The notes under the pieces are model-generated. The model had not been told where the DNA came from, made no database searches, and worked only from the letters and a program-made list of their open reading frames with translations. From NCBI GenBank assembly GCA_009773565.1, contig WSXY01000002.1, positions 228,420 to 292,419 on the forward strand: a stretch of 64,000 bases of DNA. The letters are read 5' to 3'. This document shows positions 1 to 8,303 of this stretch, in pieces. Source of the DNA: Actinomycetota bacterium. Lineage in GTDB: Bacteria; Actinomycetota; Coriobacteriia; Anaerosomatales; Anaerosomataceae. Numbering within the stretch: the first letter of the stretch is position 1; every line of letters starts with the position of its first letter. A program made the position numbers and the translations under genes.

Positions 1-795
1 GCGGAAGCGCGTGCTGTCGAGCGACCTGTCGATGGCGGGCTGTTCGGCCGGGATGACGTGCACGTTCCAGCCCAGATACCCCGCCAGCTTCGTCAGCAGT
101 GTGAACTTGTCGATCGGGTCCGCCGAGACGTGCCATAGCCCGGACATGTCCACGTCCGGCAGCACGACGTCGCGGATCGTCTCGGTGAGGGCTCGCGTTG
201 TGAGCCCGCTGAAGACGGCCTTCGTGAACCCCTTGAGCTGTTCGTTCCGGTGCGCTGCAAACCAGCCGACGAGTCCGGTGGGTTCGCCGAACTGCCAGCC
301 GATGATCGACGTGCGAAGTGTCACTACATGCTCACAATCGACAACCTCGCCGAGAAGCTTCGAGCGACCATACAGGTCGAACGCGTCGGGCACATCGTCC
401 TCGCGGTAGTCGCCACGCGAGCCGCTGAAGACGCAGTCGGTGCTCACATGCACCATGCGCGCATTGGCGCTCGCGCACGCGTCCGCGAGCACATGCGGCC
501 AGAGGCTGTTCACTTCGATCGACGGAACAGCGGCCTTGGCGTCGGTGAGCTGCTTCACGATGCCCACGGCGTTCAGTACGACGTCGGGCTGAACCATATC
601 GAGGAGCTCGTACGCGTCACCCGGATTCGTTGCATCGAGCCCACCTAGTAGGCGGTCTGCGGGAATGCCGAGGTCGGGCAGCGTCTCCGGATGGCGGCAG
701 GCACCCCAGACCTCGAAGTCGGGCGCGAGCACCCGGATGGCCTCATGCCCGAGCATGCCGCTCGCGCCAACGACCAGGATGCGGCTCGTGCTCAC
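1..795 (-). CDS. RmlD/FnlB-like sugar-nucleotide reductase (partial, 3' end off window)
   Basis: This is the third gene of a minus-strand operon. It starts with GTG at 795, overlapping the stop of the preceding epimerase gene (GTGA), and is open to base 1, so the C-terminus is missing. The N-terminus reads ILVVGASGMLGHEA, an SDR Rossmann loop (GxxGxxG), and further on there is VSTDCVFSG and a YGRSKLLGE stretch holding the YxxxK catalytic pair, both typical of dTDP-4-dehydrorhamnose reductase-like enzymes. Placed after a CapD-type dehydratase and a WecB-type epimerase, it fits FnlB/CapF, which reduces the 4-keto intermediate on the way to UDP-N-acetyl-L-fucosamine. The family is clear; the exact substrate is inferred from the neighbours. 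Confidence 0.85.
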   Translation of the reverse strand, partial: MSTSRILVVGASGMLGHEAIRVLAPDFEVWGACRHPETLPDLGIPADRLLGGLDATNPGDAYELLDMVQPDVVLNAVGIVKQLTDAKAAVPSIEVNSLWPHVLADACASANARMVHVSTDCVFSGSRGDYREDDVPDAFDLYGRSKLLGEVVDCEHVVTLRTSIIGWQFGEPTGLVGWFAAHRNEQLKGFTKAVFSGLTTRALTETIRDVVLPDVDMSGLWHVSADPIDKFTLLTKLAGYLGWNVHVIPAEQPAIDRSLDSTRFR

Positions 796-1868
796 GCGAT
801 TCCCAGGACGATGCGCGCTACGACGTCGGAGACGTTGCTCGCGAGGTACTCGGCGGGCGGCGTCCACGAGCCGGCGGAGCGCACGGCAACGTCGATCGCG
901 GGCAGGATCCGCTTGGCATCTACGCCAGCAAGTATGTTGCTGCCACACTCGATCGTCTCCGGCCGCTCGGTCACATCGCGCATGGTAACGGTCGGCACAC
1001 CGAAGATGCAGCATTCCTCCTGCACGGTCCCGCTGTCCGAGAGCACGCAGAACGCCTCCTTCTCGAGGCGCACGAAGTCGAAGAGGCCCATCGGCGGGAC
1101 GAACGTCACGGCACCCTCAGCAACGCCGAACTGCTTCATCTTGTCGGCGGTGCGCGGGTGGAGCGAGGCGAGGGCGGGCATTCCGTACTTGGCGACGGCG
1201 GCGTTGAGGGCCTCCACAAGCGACGCGAGTCGCGCGGGGTCGTCCGTCATCTCCGCACGGTGCGCGGTGACGAGGAAGTACTTGCCCGGCTCAACGCCGA
1301 ACGCCGTGAACGGATCGCCCGCGTCGATCTGGGGCGCGTAGTAGTCGAGCACCTCTTTGATCGGGTTGCCGGTCACGAAGATGCGCTCCCGTTCGATGCC
1401 TTCTCGCACGAGGTTGTCTGCGCTTCGGTACGTGTACGGCATTAGCACGCTGCTGGAATGGTCGATGACGCGCCGATTGACCTCTTCCGGCACGCGATCG
1501 TCGTAGCAGCGGTTGCCCGCCTCCATGTGGCACACGCGGATACCCATGCGCTTGGCGGCGAACGCCGCGATACCGGTATTCGTGTCGCCGAGTATGAGTA
1601 CGGTGTCCGGTTTCTCGGCGGCAAAGAGCGTCTCGGCCCTGGTCAGTATCTGACCGATCTGATCGGCGAAGCTGGCGCCGCGAACCTCCATGAACGCGTC
1701 CGGCTCCCGTACGCCGAGCTCGCGGAAGAATATCCCGCTGAGGCGGTCGTCGTAGTTCTGCCCGGTATGCACGAGCATGTGCTCGCAAGACTCGTCGAGA
1801 GCGCTGATGACCCGCGACAGTCGGATGATCTCCGGTCGCGTGCCGAGCAGGGTGATGACCTTGGGCAT
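792..1868 (-). CDS. Non-hydrolysing UDP-GlcNAc 2-epimerase family (FnlC/CapG-like)
   Basis: This 358-residue protein is the normal size for the WecB family. It opens with KVITLLGTRPEIIRLS, has MEAGNRCYDDRVPEEVNR around residue 125, HR near the middle (VTAHRAE) and SDSGTVQEE near residue 280, which are the UDP-binding and catalytic motifs of the family. The GNRCYDDRVPEE form resembles the FnlC/CapG branch, which performs the C2 epimerisation giving UDP-L-FucNAc, rather than WecB itself. ATG at 1868 directly abuts the upstream stop codon, with GGAGG inside the end of the upstream gene, so the genes are translationally linked. Confidence 0.88.
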   Translation of the reverse strand: MPKVITLLGTRPEIIRLSRVISALDESCEHMLVHTGQNYDDRLSGIFFRELGVREPDAFMEVRGASFADQIGQILTRAETLFAAEKPDTVLILGDTNTGIAAFAAKRMGIRVCHMEAGNRCYDDRVPEEVNRRVIDHSSSVLMPYTYRSADNLVREGIERERIFVTGNPIKEVLDYYAPQIDAGDPFTAFGVEPGKYFLVTAHRAEMTDDPARLASLVEALNAAVAKYGMPALASLHPRTADKMKQFGVAEGAVTFVPPMGLFDFVRLEKEAFCVLSDSGTVQEECCIFGVPTVTMRDVTERPETIECGSNILAGVDAKRILPAIDVAVRSAGSWTPPAEYLASNVSDVVARIVLGIA

Positions 1869-2924
1869 CTAGGCCTCCAGGTAGTTCTCGCCGATGACTC
1901 CGGGAATCTTGGTGGCGAGGAAGACGGCCAGCTCCTCGGGACTCATGAGCGCTCCGGCCGAGCTGTAGTCGCCGACGAGCGCGGGCTCGGCGACGGGGCC
2001 AGCGAGTTCCGGCAGCATCGGTCGAAGCGCGAAGTAGCCTTCGTGCCCCACGATCGTGCGCGTCGCCTCTTCCTCGGACAGCAGTATCTCGTGGATCTTC
2101 TCGCCGGGGCGGATGCCCGTGATCACCGTTTCGATATCGCGGTCTCCGATGAGGTACGACGCGAGGTCAGTCATCTTCGCGCTCGGGCACTGCGGGATAT
2201 AGGTCTCACCCGGAGCGGCCGCTCGGACTGCGGCAAGAATGGTATCGACCGCGTCTTCGAGGGTGAGTAGGAACCGCGTCATATCCGAGGTGGTGATGGT
2301 GACGGGACCCCCCGCCGCTATCTGGTCCAGGAACAGCGGAACCACGGACCCGCGTGAGGCCAGCACGTTTCCGTACCGTGCGGCGATGAAGCGGGTGTCA
2401 GGAGCCCGCAGGTTACCCTCGATGTAGACGCGCTCCTGGATCGCCTTTGTCATACCCATGACGTTGACCGGCTTGCAGGCCTTGTCAGTCGAGATGCCGA
2501 CGACCGTCTCTACGGGCAAGTCGTGCTCAGCTATCGCGCGCACCAGATTCTCGGCGCCGCCGATGTTCGTCCGGCATGCTTCCCACGGGTAGTACTCGCA
2601 GCTGGGTACCTGTTTGAGAGCCGCTGCTGCGAACACGATGTCGGCGTTGCGTGCGGCGCGCACGACGCTCGCGTAGTCGCGAACGTCGCCGATGATGAAT
2701 CTGAGCGCCTGACGCGAGTTCTCGAAAATGACCTCGTCAGTGGCGTTGCGGCGCTGCATGAAGTCGAGGCGCATGTAGTGCTGCTTCGCTTCGTCGCGCG
2801 AGAACACGGTGACGCTCTCAGGAACGCCCTCTGACCCGGAAAGCAGCCTTCGGGTAAGTACCTGACCGAGTGACCCTGTTCCACCGGTGACCAGGATTCG
2901 CTTGCCTTCAAAGAGTCCGGACAT
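1869..2924 (-). CDS. CapD/FnlA-like UDP-GlcNAc 4,6-dehydratase/5-epimerase
   Basis: The chosen ATG at 2924 follows a good Shine-Dalgarno (GGAGG, four bases upstream) and gives 351 residues starting MSGLFEGKRILVTGGTG; the open frame upstream has no family similarity. TGGTGSLG at residues 13-20 is the NAD(P)-binding loop, followed by AAALKQVP and STDKA-type motifs and the GMTKAIQE stretch, where CapD-type proteins have Met in place of the usual catalytic Tyr. These features belong to the short CapD/FnlA/PseB branch of extended SDR enzymes, which dehydrate UDP-GlcNAc at C4,6. With the two genes downstream it makes a three-gene set for UDP-N-acetyl-L-fucosamine or a close relative, probably for capsule or surface glycan. 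Confidence 0.88.
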   Translation of the reverse strand: MSGLFEGKRILVTGGTGSLGQVLTRRLLSGSEGVPESVTVFSRDEAKQHYMRLDFMQRRNATDEVIFENSRQALRFIIGDVRDYASVVRAARNADIVFAAAALKQVPSCEYYPWEACRTNIGGAENLVRAIAEHDLPVETVVGISTDKACKPVNVMGMTKAIQERVYIEGNLRAPDTRFIAARYGNVLASRGSVVPLFLDQIAAGGPVTITTSDMTRFLLTLEDAVDTILAAVRAAAPGETYIPQCPSAKMTDLASYLIGDRDIETVITGIRPGEKIHEILLSEEEATRTIVGHEGYFALRPMLPELAGPVAEPALVGDYSSAGALMSPEELAVFLATKIPGVIGENYLEA

Positions 2925-2957
2925 TGAGCCTCCAGGTGACCAGAAACCGCCCTCGCT

Positions 2958-2963
2958 AGTATA
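2958..2963 (-). promoter_or_regulatory. Candidate -10 box for the fnl-like operon
   Basis: On the minus strand this hexamer reads TATACT, 34 bases upstream of the ATG at 2924. No convincing -35 box is seen at the usual distance, so this is a candidate only. Confidence 0.35.
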
Positions 2964-3063
2964 TCCGTACTCGCACGAATCACACACAGGACGAGCAGGG
3001 CATGCCGCCACGCAGGCACGTGCTACTGTTGAGTTCGCCCTTCTTTTTATCGATAGGAACTCC

Positions 3064-4112
3064 GTGACACCGCTTCGCAACAGTACGTTCCTTTTCATTT
3101 CGAGCCGCTCGGCCGACACGCTCGGGCGTGTCGAACGACGCTGGCTGCGGGTCATTGAGGCGCTCATTGCGAAAGGCGCCACCGTTCTCTTCATCGGTCC
3201 GCCGAAGTCGCCGATGGAAGGCCCCGTCCACGCCCTCGGCGCAACCATCGCTCCGTACAAACTCGACAAATTCAACCTCATCCGCACACGATCGCGTCTG
3301 CGCAAATACCTCCAGAGGTATCGCCCTGTCGTCGCACACTCTACGGGCTACGAGGCAGACGTCCTTCTGCGGTGGGCGGCAAAGGACCTGCCCGTGAAGG
3401 TCGCCAGTTCGGCGATCTGCAGCGCGTGGCCACCCAAGGGCATGAACGTCGCGAGGACCTCGTCGTGCAGCTCTCGTCGGTCGGTCTGCCGCGCGAGCGC
3501 ATCGTACTTGATCCGCCCGGCATCCTTCTGTCGCGCGTTGCTCATCAGGCCGCACAGCCGTTTGAACCGCCGGCCGGGAAGCCAAGTATCGGCTATGCCG
3601 GCGCGCTCGAACACAGCCGCGGTCTCCTCGTGCTGGTGGCTGCGATTCCCGCACTCCGGGCTGTCTACCCGGACATTCGCGTGATTATCGCAGGCGAGGG
3701 CCCCGCTCGTGCGAGGCTGCATTCCGCCGCGACCGACGGGCGGATCGAGCTGCTCGGCCGCGTTGAGAGCGCTCCTGCGGTGCTCGCGGCGCTCGACGTG
3801 TGTGTCTTCCCCGTTGCCGAGGAGGGAACCCCCACGTCGCTTCTCGAGGCCGCCGCGCTCGGCAAGCCGATCGTTGCCTCGGCGGTGCGCGGAATTGGTG
3901 ACTTGTTCGACGATGGCGCCGAGATCGCGCTCGTGTCGCCGGGGCAGGCGGATGTGTTGGCGCAGCGGATTCTCGAGGTGCTGGCCGATCCGAAGCGCGC
4001 TACAGCGATGGGTAACCGTGCGCGGCTGCGTGTGGTGGACCAGTACTCCTCGTCGGCGGCGGTCGAACGGCACCTTGCGATGTACCGGAAGCTGATAGCC
4101 GCAGCGCGTTAG
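3064..4112 (+). pseudogene. Glycosyltransferase family 4, frameshifted and apparently shortened
   Basis: The start is GTG at 3064 with AGGA upstream. The N-terminal part (about residues 1-115) reads as a GT-B N-terminal domain in frame 1, ending near AAKDLPVKVAS at about 3410. The C-terminal domain is intact in another frame (frame 3, from roughly 3400-3450 to 4112), with GLPRERIVLDPPG, an IIAGEGPA strand and EEGTPTSLLEAAALGKP, the GT4 nucleotide-sugar motif. Besides the frameshift, only about 15 residues separate the end of the N-terminal domain from REDLVVQLSSVG, where GT4 enzymes usually have 40-60, so an internal deletion is likely. Either the gene is broken or the sequence has an error here. 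Its stop overlaps the convergent stop of the gene at 4109. Confidence 0.65.
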
Positions 4113-5596
4113 CGAGCCCAGTCGTCCTCGTAGCGGACGATGTCGTCTTCACCGAGGTAGTCGCCAACTGCGATCTCGACGATGCGCAGCGAGTCCGTGC
4201 CTGCATTTTCCAGGCGGTGTACCGCACCGAGTGGGAGGTACGTCGACTCGTTTGCGCCGACCTCGAATGTGGCGTCGTCGACGGTGACACGCGCGGTGCC
4301 CTCGACGACGATCCAGTGCTCGCTCCGGTGGGCGTGGCTCTGCAGCGAGAGTCTGTGCCCGGGCAGCACGTCGATCGTCTTTACCTGGAAACCTTCGCCC
4401 TTCACGAGCATCGTCCATGAACCCCACGGGCGGAGCGACGAACGCGACTCGACGATTTCCCGGGCGCCTACTACACGGAGCGCCTCAACGACCAGTCGCA
4501 CGTCCTGCGCGCGATTCTTAGCTGCAACGAGGGTGGCATCCGCCGTGTCTACCACGATGATGTCCTTGAGCCCCAGCGTGGCGACAAGCCTATCTGCCGA
4601 GTAGACGATCGAGTCGTGCGAGTCTATATCGACGACGTTGCCCGCCAGCGTGTTCCCGCGATCGTCCGGCGCGGAGACCGATTCGAGCGCGAGCAGCGAG
4701 CCGACGTCGGACCAGTCGAGATCCGCCGGTACGACAGCCACCTGATTGGATACCTCGAGAGCGGCCTTATCAAACGGTACCGACGGCAGTGCCGCGAACG
4801 CAGCGCGCGCATTCTCGCCGGCCCACGTCGAAGGGTCGGTCACGCCGATCACACGCGCGGTGGCGGCGATGGTCGCGGAGTCGATCGAGTCAGGGGTTGC
4901 GGCACGCTCGCCGGCGCGCTCGAGCTCGCGGAGCACTGCGTCTGCGCGGGTGACAAGCATTCCGGAGTTCCAGAGGTGCTCGCCGGTGGTAAGAAAACCC
5001 TCGGCAGTCACCCGATCCGGCTTCTCGACGAATGCGATGACTTCATGGCCGATGACACCGGCCTCGGTATGTCCGGGTATTTCAGCGCCCATGCGGATGT
5101 AGCCGTAGCCGGTCTCAGGGGACGTCGGCGTTAGGCCGAGCGTCACGAGACGGCCCTCTCGTGCCAGGCCGACCGCCACGCGCAGCGTGCGCTCCCACCG
5201 CTCGCCGTCTTCAAGCAAGTGGTCCGAAGGCAGTACAACCATGACGGCCTCGGGGTCGAGCTTCAGGAGGTAGGCAGCCGCGAGAGCAATCGCTGCAGCG
5301 GTGTTTCGGGGTGTGGGCTCTGCCAGGTAGTCGATCGGCATATCCGCGATCCCTGGCTGGGACTTGAGGTGGTTGCGGAGCTCGTCGAGCAGGTGCGCGT
5401 TGGTGAGAACGTGAATGCCGCCATCGCACGCCATCCCGGCTACGCGAAGAACCGCTCTCGTGATGAGGCTGACACCGCCGAAGATCTTCACGAATTGCTT
5501 TGGAGCCAGCTCCCGCGAGAGTGGCCAAAAGCGGGTGCCGCTGCCGCCCGCGAGGACGACTGCGTGCAGGTGGGGGATTCGTTGTGTCGTTGGCAT
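4109..5596 (-). CDS. manC: Mannose-1-phosphate guanylyltransferase / mannose-6-phosphate isomerase (type II)
   Basis: The bifunctional enzyme makes GDP-mannose and interconverts fructose-6-P and mannose-6-P. Starting at ATG 5596 it has 495 residues. The N-terminal half has the pyrophosphorylase signature GGSGTRFWPLSRELAPKQF (about residues 14-32) and FVEKPD; the C-terminal half is a cupin-type isomerase domain with RPWGSW, HAHRSEHWIVVEGTA and FEVGANESTYLP. The length and order match ManC/AlgA proteins. It is convergent with the broken glycosyltransferase, with the two stop codons overlapping, and divergent from the phosphohexomutase at 5738, which would supply mannose-1-phosphate. A TATACT box ends six bases before the ATG, suggesting a leaderless transcript. 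Confidence 0.93.
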   Translation of the reverse strand: MPTTQRIPHLHAVVLAGGSGTRFWPLSRELAPKQFVKIFGGVSLITRAVLRVAGMACDGGIHVLTNAHLLDELRNHLKSQPGIADMPIDYLAEPTPRNTAAAIALAAAYLLKLDPEAVMVVLPSDHLLEDGERWERTLRVAVGLAREGRLVTLGLTPTSPETGYGYIRMGAEIPGHTEAGVIGHEVIAFVEKPDRVTAEGFLTTGEHLWNSGMLVTRADAVLRELERAGERAATPDSIDSATIAATARVIGVTDPSTWAGENARAAFAALPSVPFDKAALEVSNQVAVVPADLDWSDVGSLLALESVSAPDDRGNTLAGNVVDIDSHDSIVYSADRLVATLGLKDIIVVDTADATLVAAKNRAQDVRLVVEALRVVGAREIVESRSSLRPWGSWTMLVKGEGFQVKTIDVLPGHRLSLQSHAHRSEHWIVVEGTARVTVDDATFEVGANESTYLPLGAVHRLENAGTDSLRIVEIAVGDYLGEDDIVRYEDDWAR

Positions 5597-5601
5597 GCGG
5601 A

Positions 5602-5607
5602 CAGTAT
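5602..5607 (-). promoter_or_regulatory. -10 box of manC, probably leaderless
   Basis: On the minus strand the sequence is TATACT, followed by six bases and then the ATG at 5596. Transcription would begin at or next to the start codon, as in the leaderless mRNAs common in Actinobacteria. No Shine-Dalgarno is present. The -35 region is not recognisable. Confidence 0.5.
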
Positions 5608-5737
5608 AGCGTTTGTGCGGTCCGGCGGCCGTCAGACGCCTCGCAGTACCGCCCGCACCCATCTTGCGGCACAATAAGCGGTGACCACCCGCTTCGAGCG
5701 AGGCTTGTGCCCCGCGTATCCCGAGGGAGAGCGTCGT

Positions 5738-7141
5738 ATGGCCTCCACCACGGACATCCGCTTCGGTACTGACGGCTGGCGCGCCGTCATCGCCGACGAC
5801 TTCACGTATGACAACCTGCGGCGGGTCGCCGACGCTGCCGGTCGTGTCTTCGCCGAGGAGAACCCTGGCGGCCTCGTGATAGTCGGCTTCGACACCCGCT
5901 TTGAGGCGGGCAGCTTCGCCGTCGCCGCCGCCGAGGTTCTCGCATCACACGGGCTGCGGGTCAAGGTGTCCGACCGCTACTTGCCCACTCCAGCGCTTTG
6001 CTGGGCGGTTGCGCATGATGACGCAGCAATCGGCGGCGTCATGCTCACGGCGAGTCATAACCCGGCCGCGTATCTCGGCTTCAAGCTTCGCATGCAAGAC
6101 GGCGGCGCGAGTCCGGTGTCCTTCACCGATCGCGTTGAGGCTGCGCTCCAGCCCGCGCCGCCGACCGAGCGCGGTGCGTTTGAGACGGTCGACCTCGTCG
6201 GCCCGTACCTCGCGGCGCTGCGCGGCTTCGTCAACGCCGACGCGATCGCCGCCTCTGGCCTGCACGTCGCCGTCGACCCGCTCTACGGCGCCGGTCAGGG
6301 CTACCTTGCCGAGACGCTCCGCTCTTTCGGCGTCACCGTCACGGAAATCCACGGGGAGCGTAATCCCGGCTTCGGCGGCCTGCACCCCGAGCCGATCCCG
6401 CCGCACATCGACGAGGTACGCGAACTCGTGCGCACACAGGGGCTCGACGCGGCGTTCATCACCGATGGCGACGCGGACCGCATCGGTGCAGCCGACCGCA
6501 CCGGCGCGTTCGTCAACCCGCATCGCATCATCGCGCTCGTCGTCCGCCACCTCGTCGAGGACCGCGGCATGAGCGGCCGTGTCGTTAAGACGCTCTCCAC
6601 AAGCGTGCTTGTCGACCGCCTCGCCGCGCATCTCGGCCTCGAAGTCGTCACCACGCCGGTCGGTTTCAAGTGGATTTACGAGGAGATGGTCAAAGGCGGC
6701 GTCCTTCTTGGTGGGGAGGAGTCGGGAGGTATCGGGATTCCCGACCACGTGCGCGAACGCGACGGCCTGCTGATGGCCCTTCTGCTCGCCGAGATGATGG
6801 GTCAGCGCGGCCAGGGGCTCGCCGAGCTCGTCGACGACCTCATCGCCGTCACCGGTCCGATGGAGTATCTCCGCGTCGACCTCAAGCTCGACCCGAGCGT
6901 TAAGGATGCATTCGTCGCCCGCATGCCTGATCTAGCGCCTGCCACGCTCGCCGGCCTTGAGGTTCGCGAGATCATCCGCGCCGACGGCATCAAGTTCCTC
7001 CTGCCCGACGATGCGTGGCTCCTCATGCGCACCTCTGGTACCGAACCGCTTGTGCGAATCTACGCCGAGGCATCTTCGGCGGGCGTGGTCGACGATTTGC
7101 TTGCTGATGGCAAGGCGCTCGTCTTGAACGAGCGCTCGTGA
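5738..7141 (+). CDS. Phosphomannomutase/phosphoglucomutase family
   Basis: The start at ATG 5738 is preceded by GAGGGAGAG and gives 467 residues beginning at the conserved RFGTDGWRAVI. The phosphoserine loop TASHNP has its serine at residue 106; the metal loop TDGDADRIG, the sugar-specificity loop GGEESGGIG and the phosphate-binding RTSGTEPLVRIYAE follow in order, so all four active-site regions of alpha-D-phosphohexomutases are intact. It interconverts hexose-6-P and hexose-1-P; with ManC next door, mannose is a likely substrate, but glucose or glucosamine activity cannot be excluded. Confidence 0.9.
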   Translation: MASTTDIRFGTDGWRAVIADDFTYDNLRRVADAAGRVFAEENPGGLVIVGFDTRFEAGSFAVAAAEVLASHGLRVKVSDRYLPTPALCWAVAHDDAAIGGVMLTASHNPAAYLGFKLRMQDGGASPVSFTDRVEAALQPAPPTERGAFETVDLVGPYLAALRGFVNADAIAASGLHVAVDPLYGAGQGYLAETLRSFGVTVTEIHGERNPGFGGLHPEPIPPHIDEVRELVRTQGLDAAFITDGDADRIGAADRTGAFVNPHRIIALVVRHLVEDRGMSGRVVKTLSTSVLVDRLAAHLGLEVVTTPVGFKWIYEEMVKGGVLLGGEESGGIGIPDHVRERDGLLMALLLAEMMGQRGQGLAELVDDLIAVTGPMEYLRVDLKLDPSVKDAFVARMPDLAPATLAGLEVREIIRADGIKFLLPDDAWLLMRTSGTEPLVRIYAEASSAGVVDDLLADGKALVLNERS

Positions 7142-7169
7142 GCAGCCCTCGCGGGAAGGTCCGCAGCGC

Positions 7170-8303
7170 ATGCGCGTGACGATGGTCAACAAGTACTACC
7201 CGCCGCACCTCGGTGGGATCGAGTACCACATGCGTGACCTCGCCACGGCACTCGTGTCGGGCGGCACGCAGGTTCGCGCGATTGTCGCCAATGGTCGCCG
7301 GGACCCGCTCTCCGAGACGATCGACGGCGTCGAGGTTCAGCGGCTCTCCCGGCTCTTCGAGTATGCCTCCACGCCGGTGGTGCCGGGGATGACGAACGCG
7401 TTGCGCGCGGAGGGTTCTCGCACCGATGGCCGTCCGGACGTCATGCACCTGCACTTCCCGTACCCGTGGGGCGAATACTCGTGGTTGCGTGCCCGACCGG
7501 AGATTCCGACCGTGCTCACCTACCACAGCGACATCGTCCGCCAGAAGGCGCTTCTGCGCCTGTACCGGCCTACGCTGGAGCGCCTCCTCGACAGAGTCGA
7601 CCTCATTATCGCCTCGTCGCCTGACATGGTGGAGCACAGCGAGTTTCTGCAGCGCCATGCCGAGAAGTGCCGCGTCGTGCCGTTTGGTATCGACGTCGAA
7701 CGCTTCGCGTCCACGCCGTCAACGCTGGCTCGGGCCGATGAGCTCCGCTCGGCGCACACCCGGCCGATCGTTCTCTTCGTGGGACGCCTCATCTACTACA
7801 AGGGTGTCGACGTGCTGCTCCGTGCGATGCAGGACGTGGATGCCGATCTCGTGATCATCGGACGCGGCCCGCTTGAGGCGGAGTTGCGTGCGCTCGCCGG
7901 CTCACTTGGCATTGCCGACCGTGTCACCTTCTCGCCGCCGGTTGTGGCAGGCGACCTCGTCGCCTGGTATCACGCCGCCGACGTGTTCTGTCTGCCGAGC
8001 GTGGCGCGCTCCGAAGCGTTCGGCCTCGTGCAGGTCGAGGCGCACGCTTCTGGCACGCCGGTCGTCTCGACGCGGCTCACAACCGGTGTCCCGTTCGTCA
8101 ATGAGGACGGCGTCACCGGGCTCACGGTACCGCCCGGGGACGTGGGTGCACTTGCGGACGCACTCGGCACGCTCGCGAGCGACCGCGCGTTTCGCGAGCG
8201 TCTCGGTCGGCAGGCGTTCGATCGCGCCCGAGCGCAGTTCACCATCGGGCGAATGGTCGATGACACACTCGCTGTCTATGCCGAGGCAAGGGGAGCAGCC
8301 TGA
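7170..8303 (+). CDS. Glycosyltransferase family 4
   Basis: The protein of 377 residues starts VTMVNKYYPPHLGGIEYHM, the typical GT4 N-terminus with the glycine loop after the first strand. The C-terminal domain has FVGRLIYYKGVDVLL and SEAFGLVQVEAHASGTPVV, the E-x7-E region that binds the nucleotide sugar. GGAAGG lies upstream of the ATG. It is followed by the sugar-phosphate transferase with a one-base overlap (TGATG), so both act in the same cytoplasmic assembly of a lipid-linked surface glycan. The sugar donor and acceptor cannot be told from sequence. Confidence 0.9.
   Translation: MRVTMVNKYYPPHLGGIEYHMRDLATALVSGGTQVRAIVANGRRDPLSETIDGVEVQRLSRLFEYASTPVVPGMTNALRAEGSRTDGRPDVMHLHFPYPWGEYSWLRARPEIPTVLTYHSDIVRQKALLRLYRPTLERLLDRVDLIIASSPDMVEHSEFLQRHAEKCRVVPFGIDVERFASTPSTLARADELRSAHTRPIVLFVGRLIYYKGVDVLLRAMQDVDADLVIIGRGPLEAELRALAGSLGIADRVTFSPPVVAGDLVAWYHAADVFCLPSVARSEAFGLVQVEAHASGTPVVSTRLTTGVPFVNEDGVTGLTVPPGDVGALADALGTLASDRAFRERLGRQAFDRARAQFTIGRMVDDTLAVYAEARGAA

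Noticed and set aside
2925..3305. N-terminal extension of the CapD/FnlA-like protein (start at 3305)
   Set aside because: The extension overlaps the divergent glycosyltransferase start and lacks family similarity; ATG 2924 has a strong Shine-Dalgarno and the correct N-terminus.
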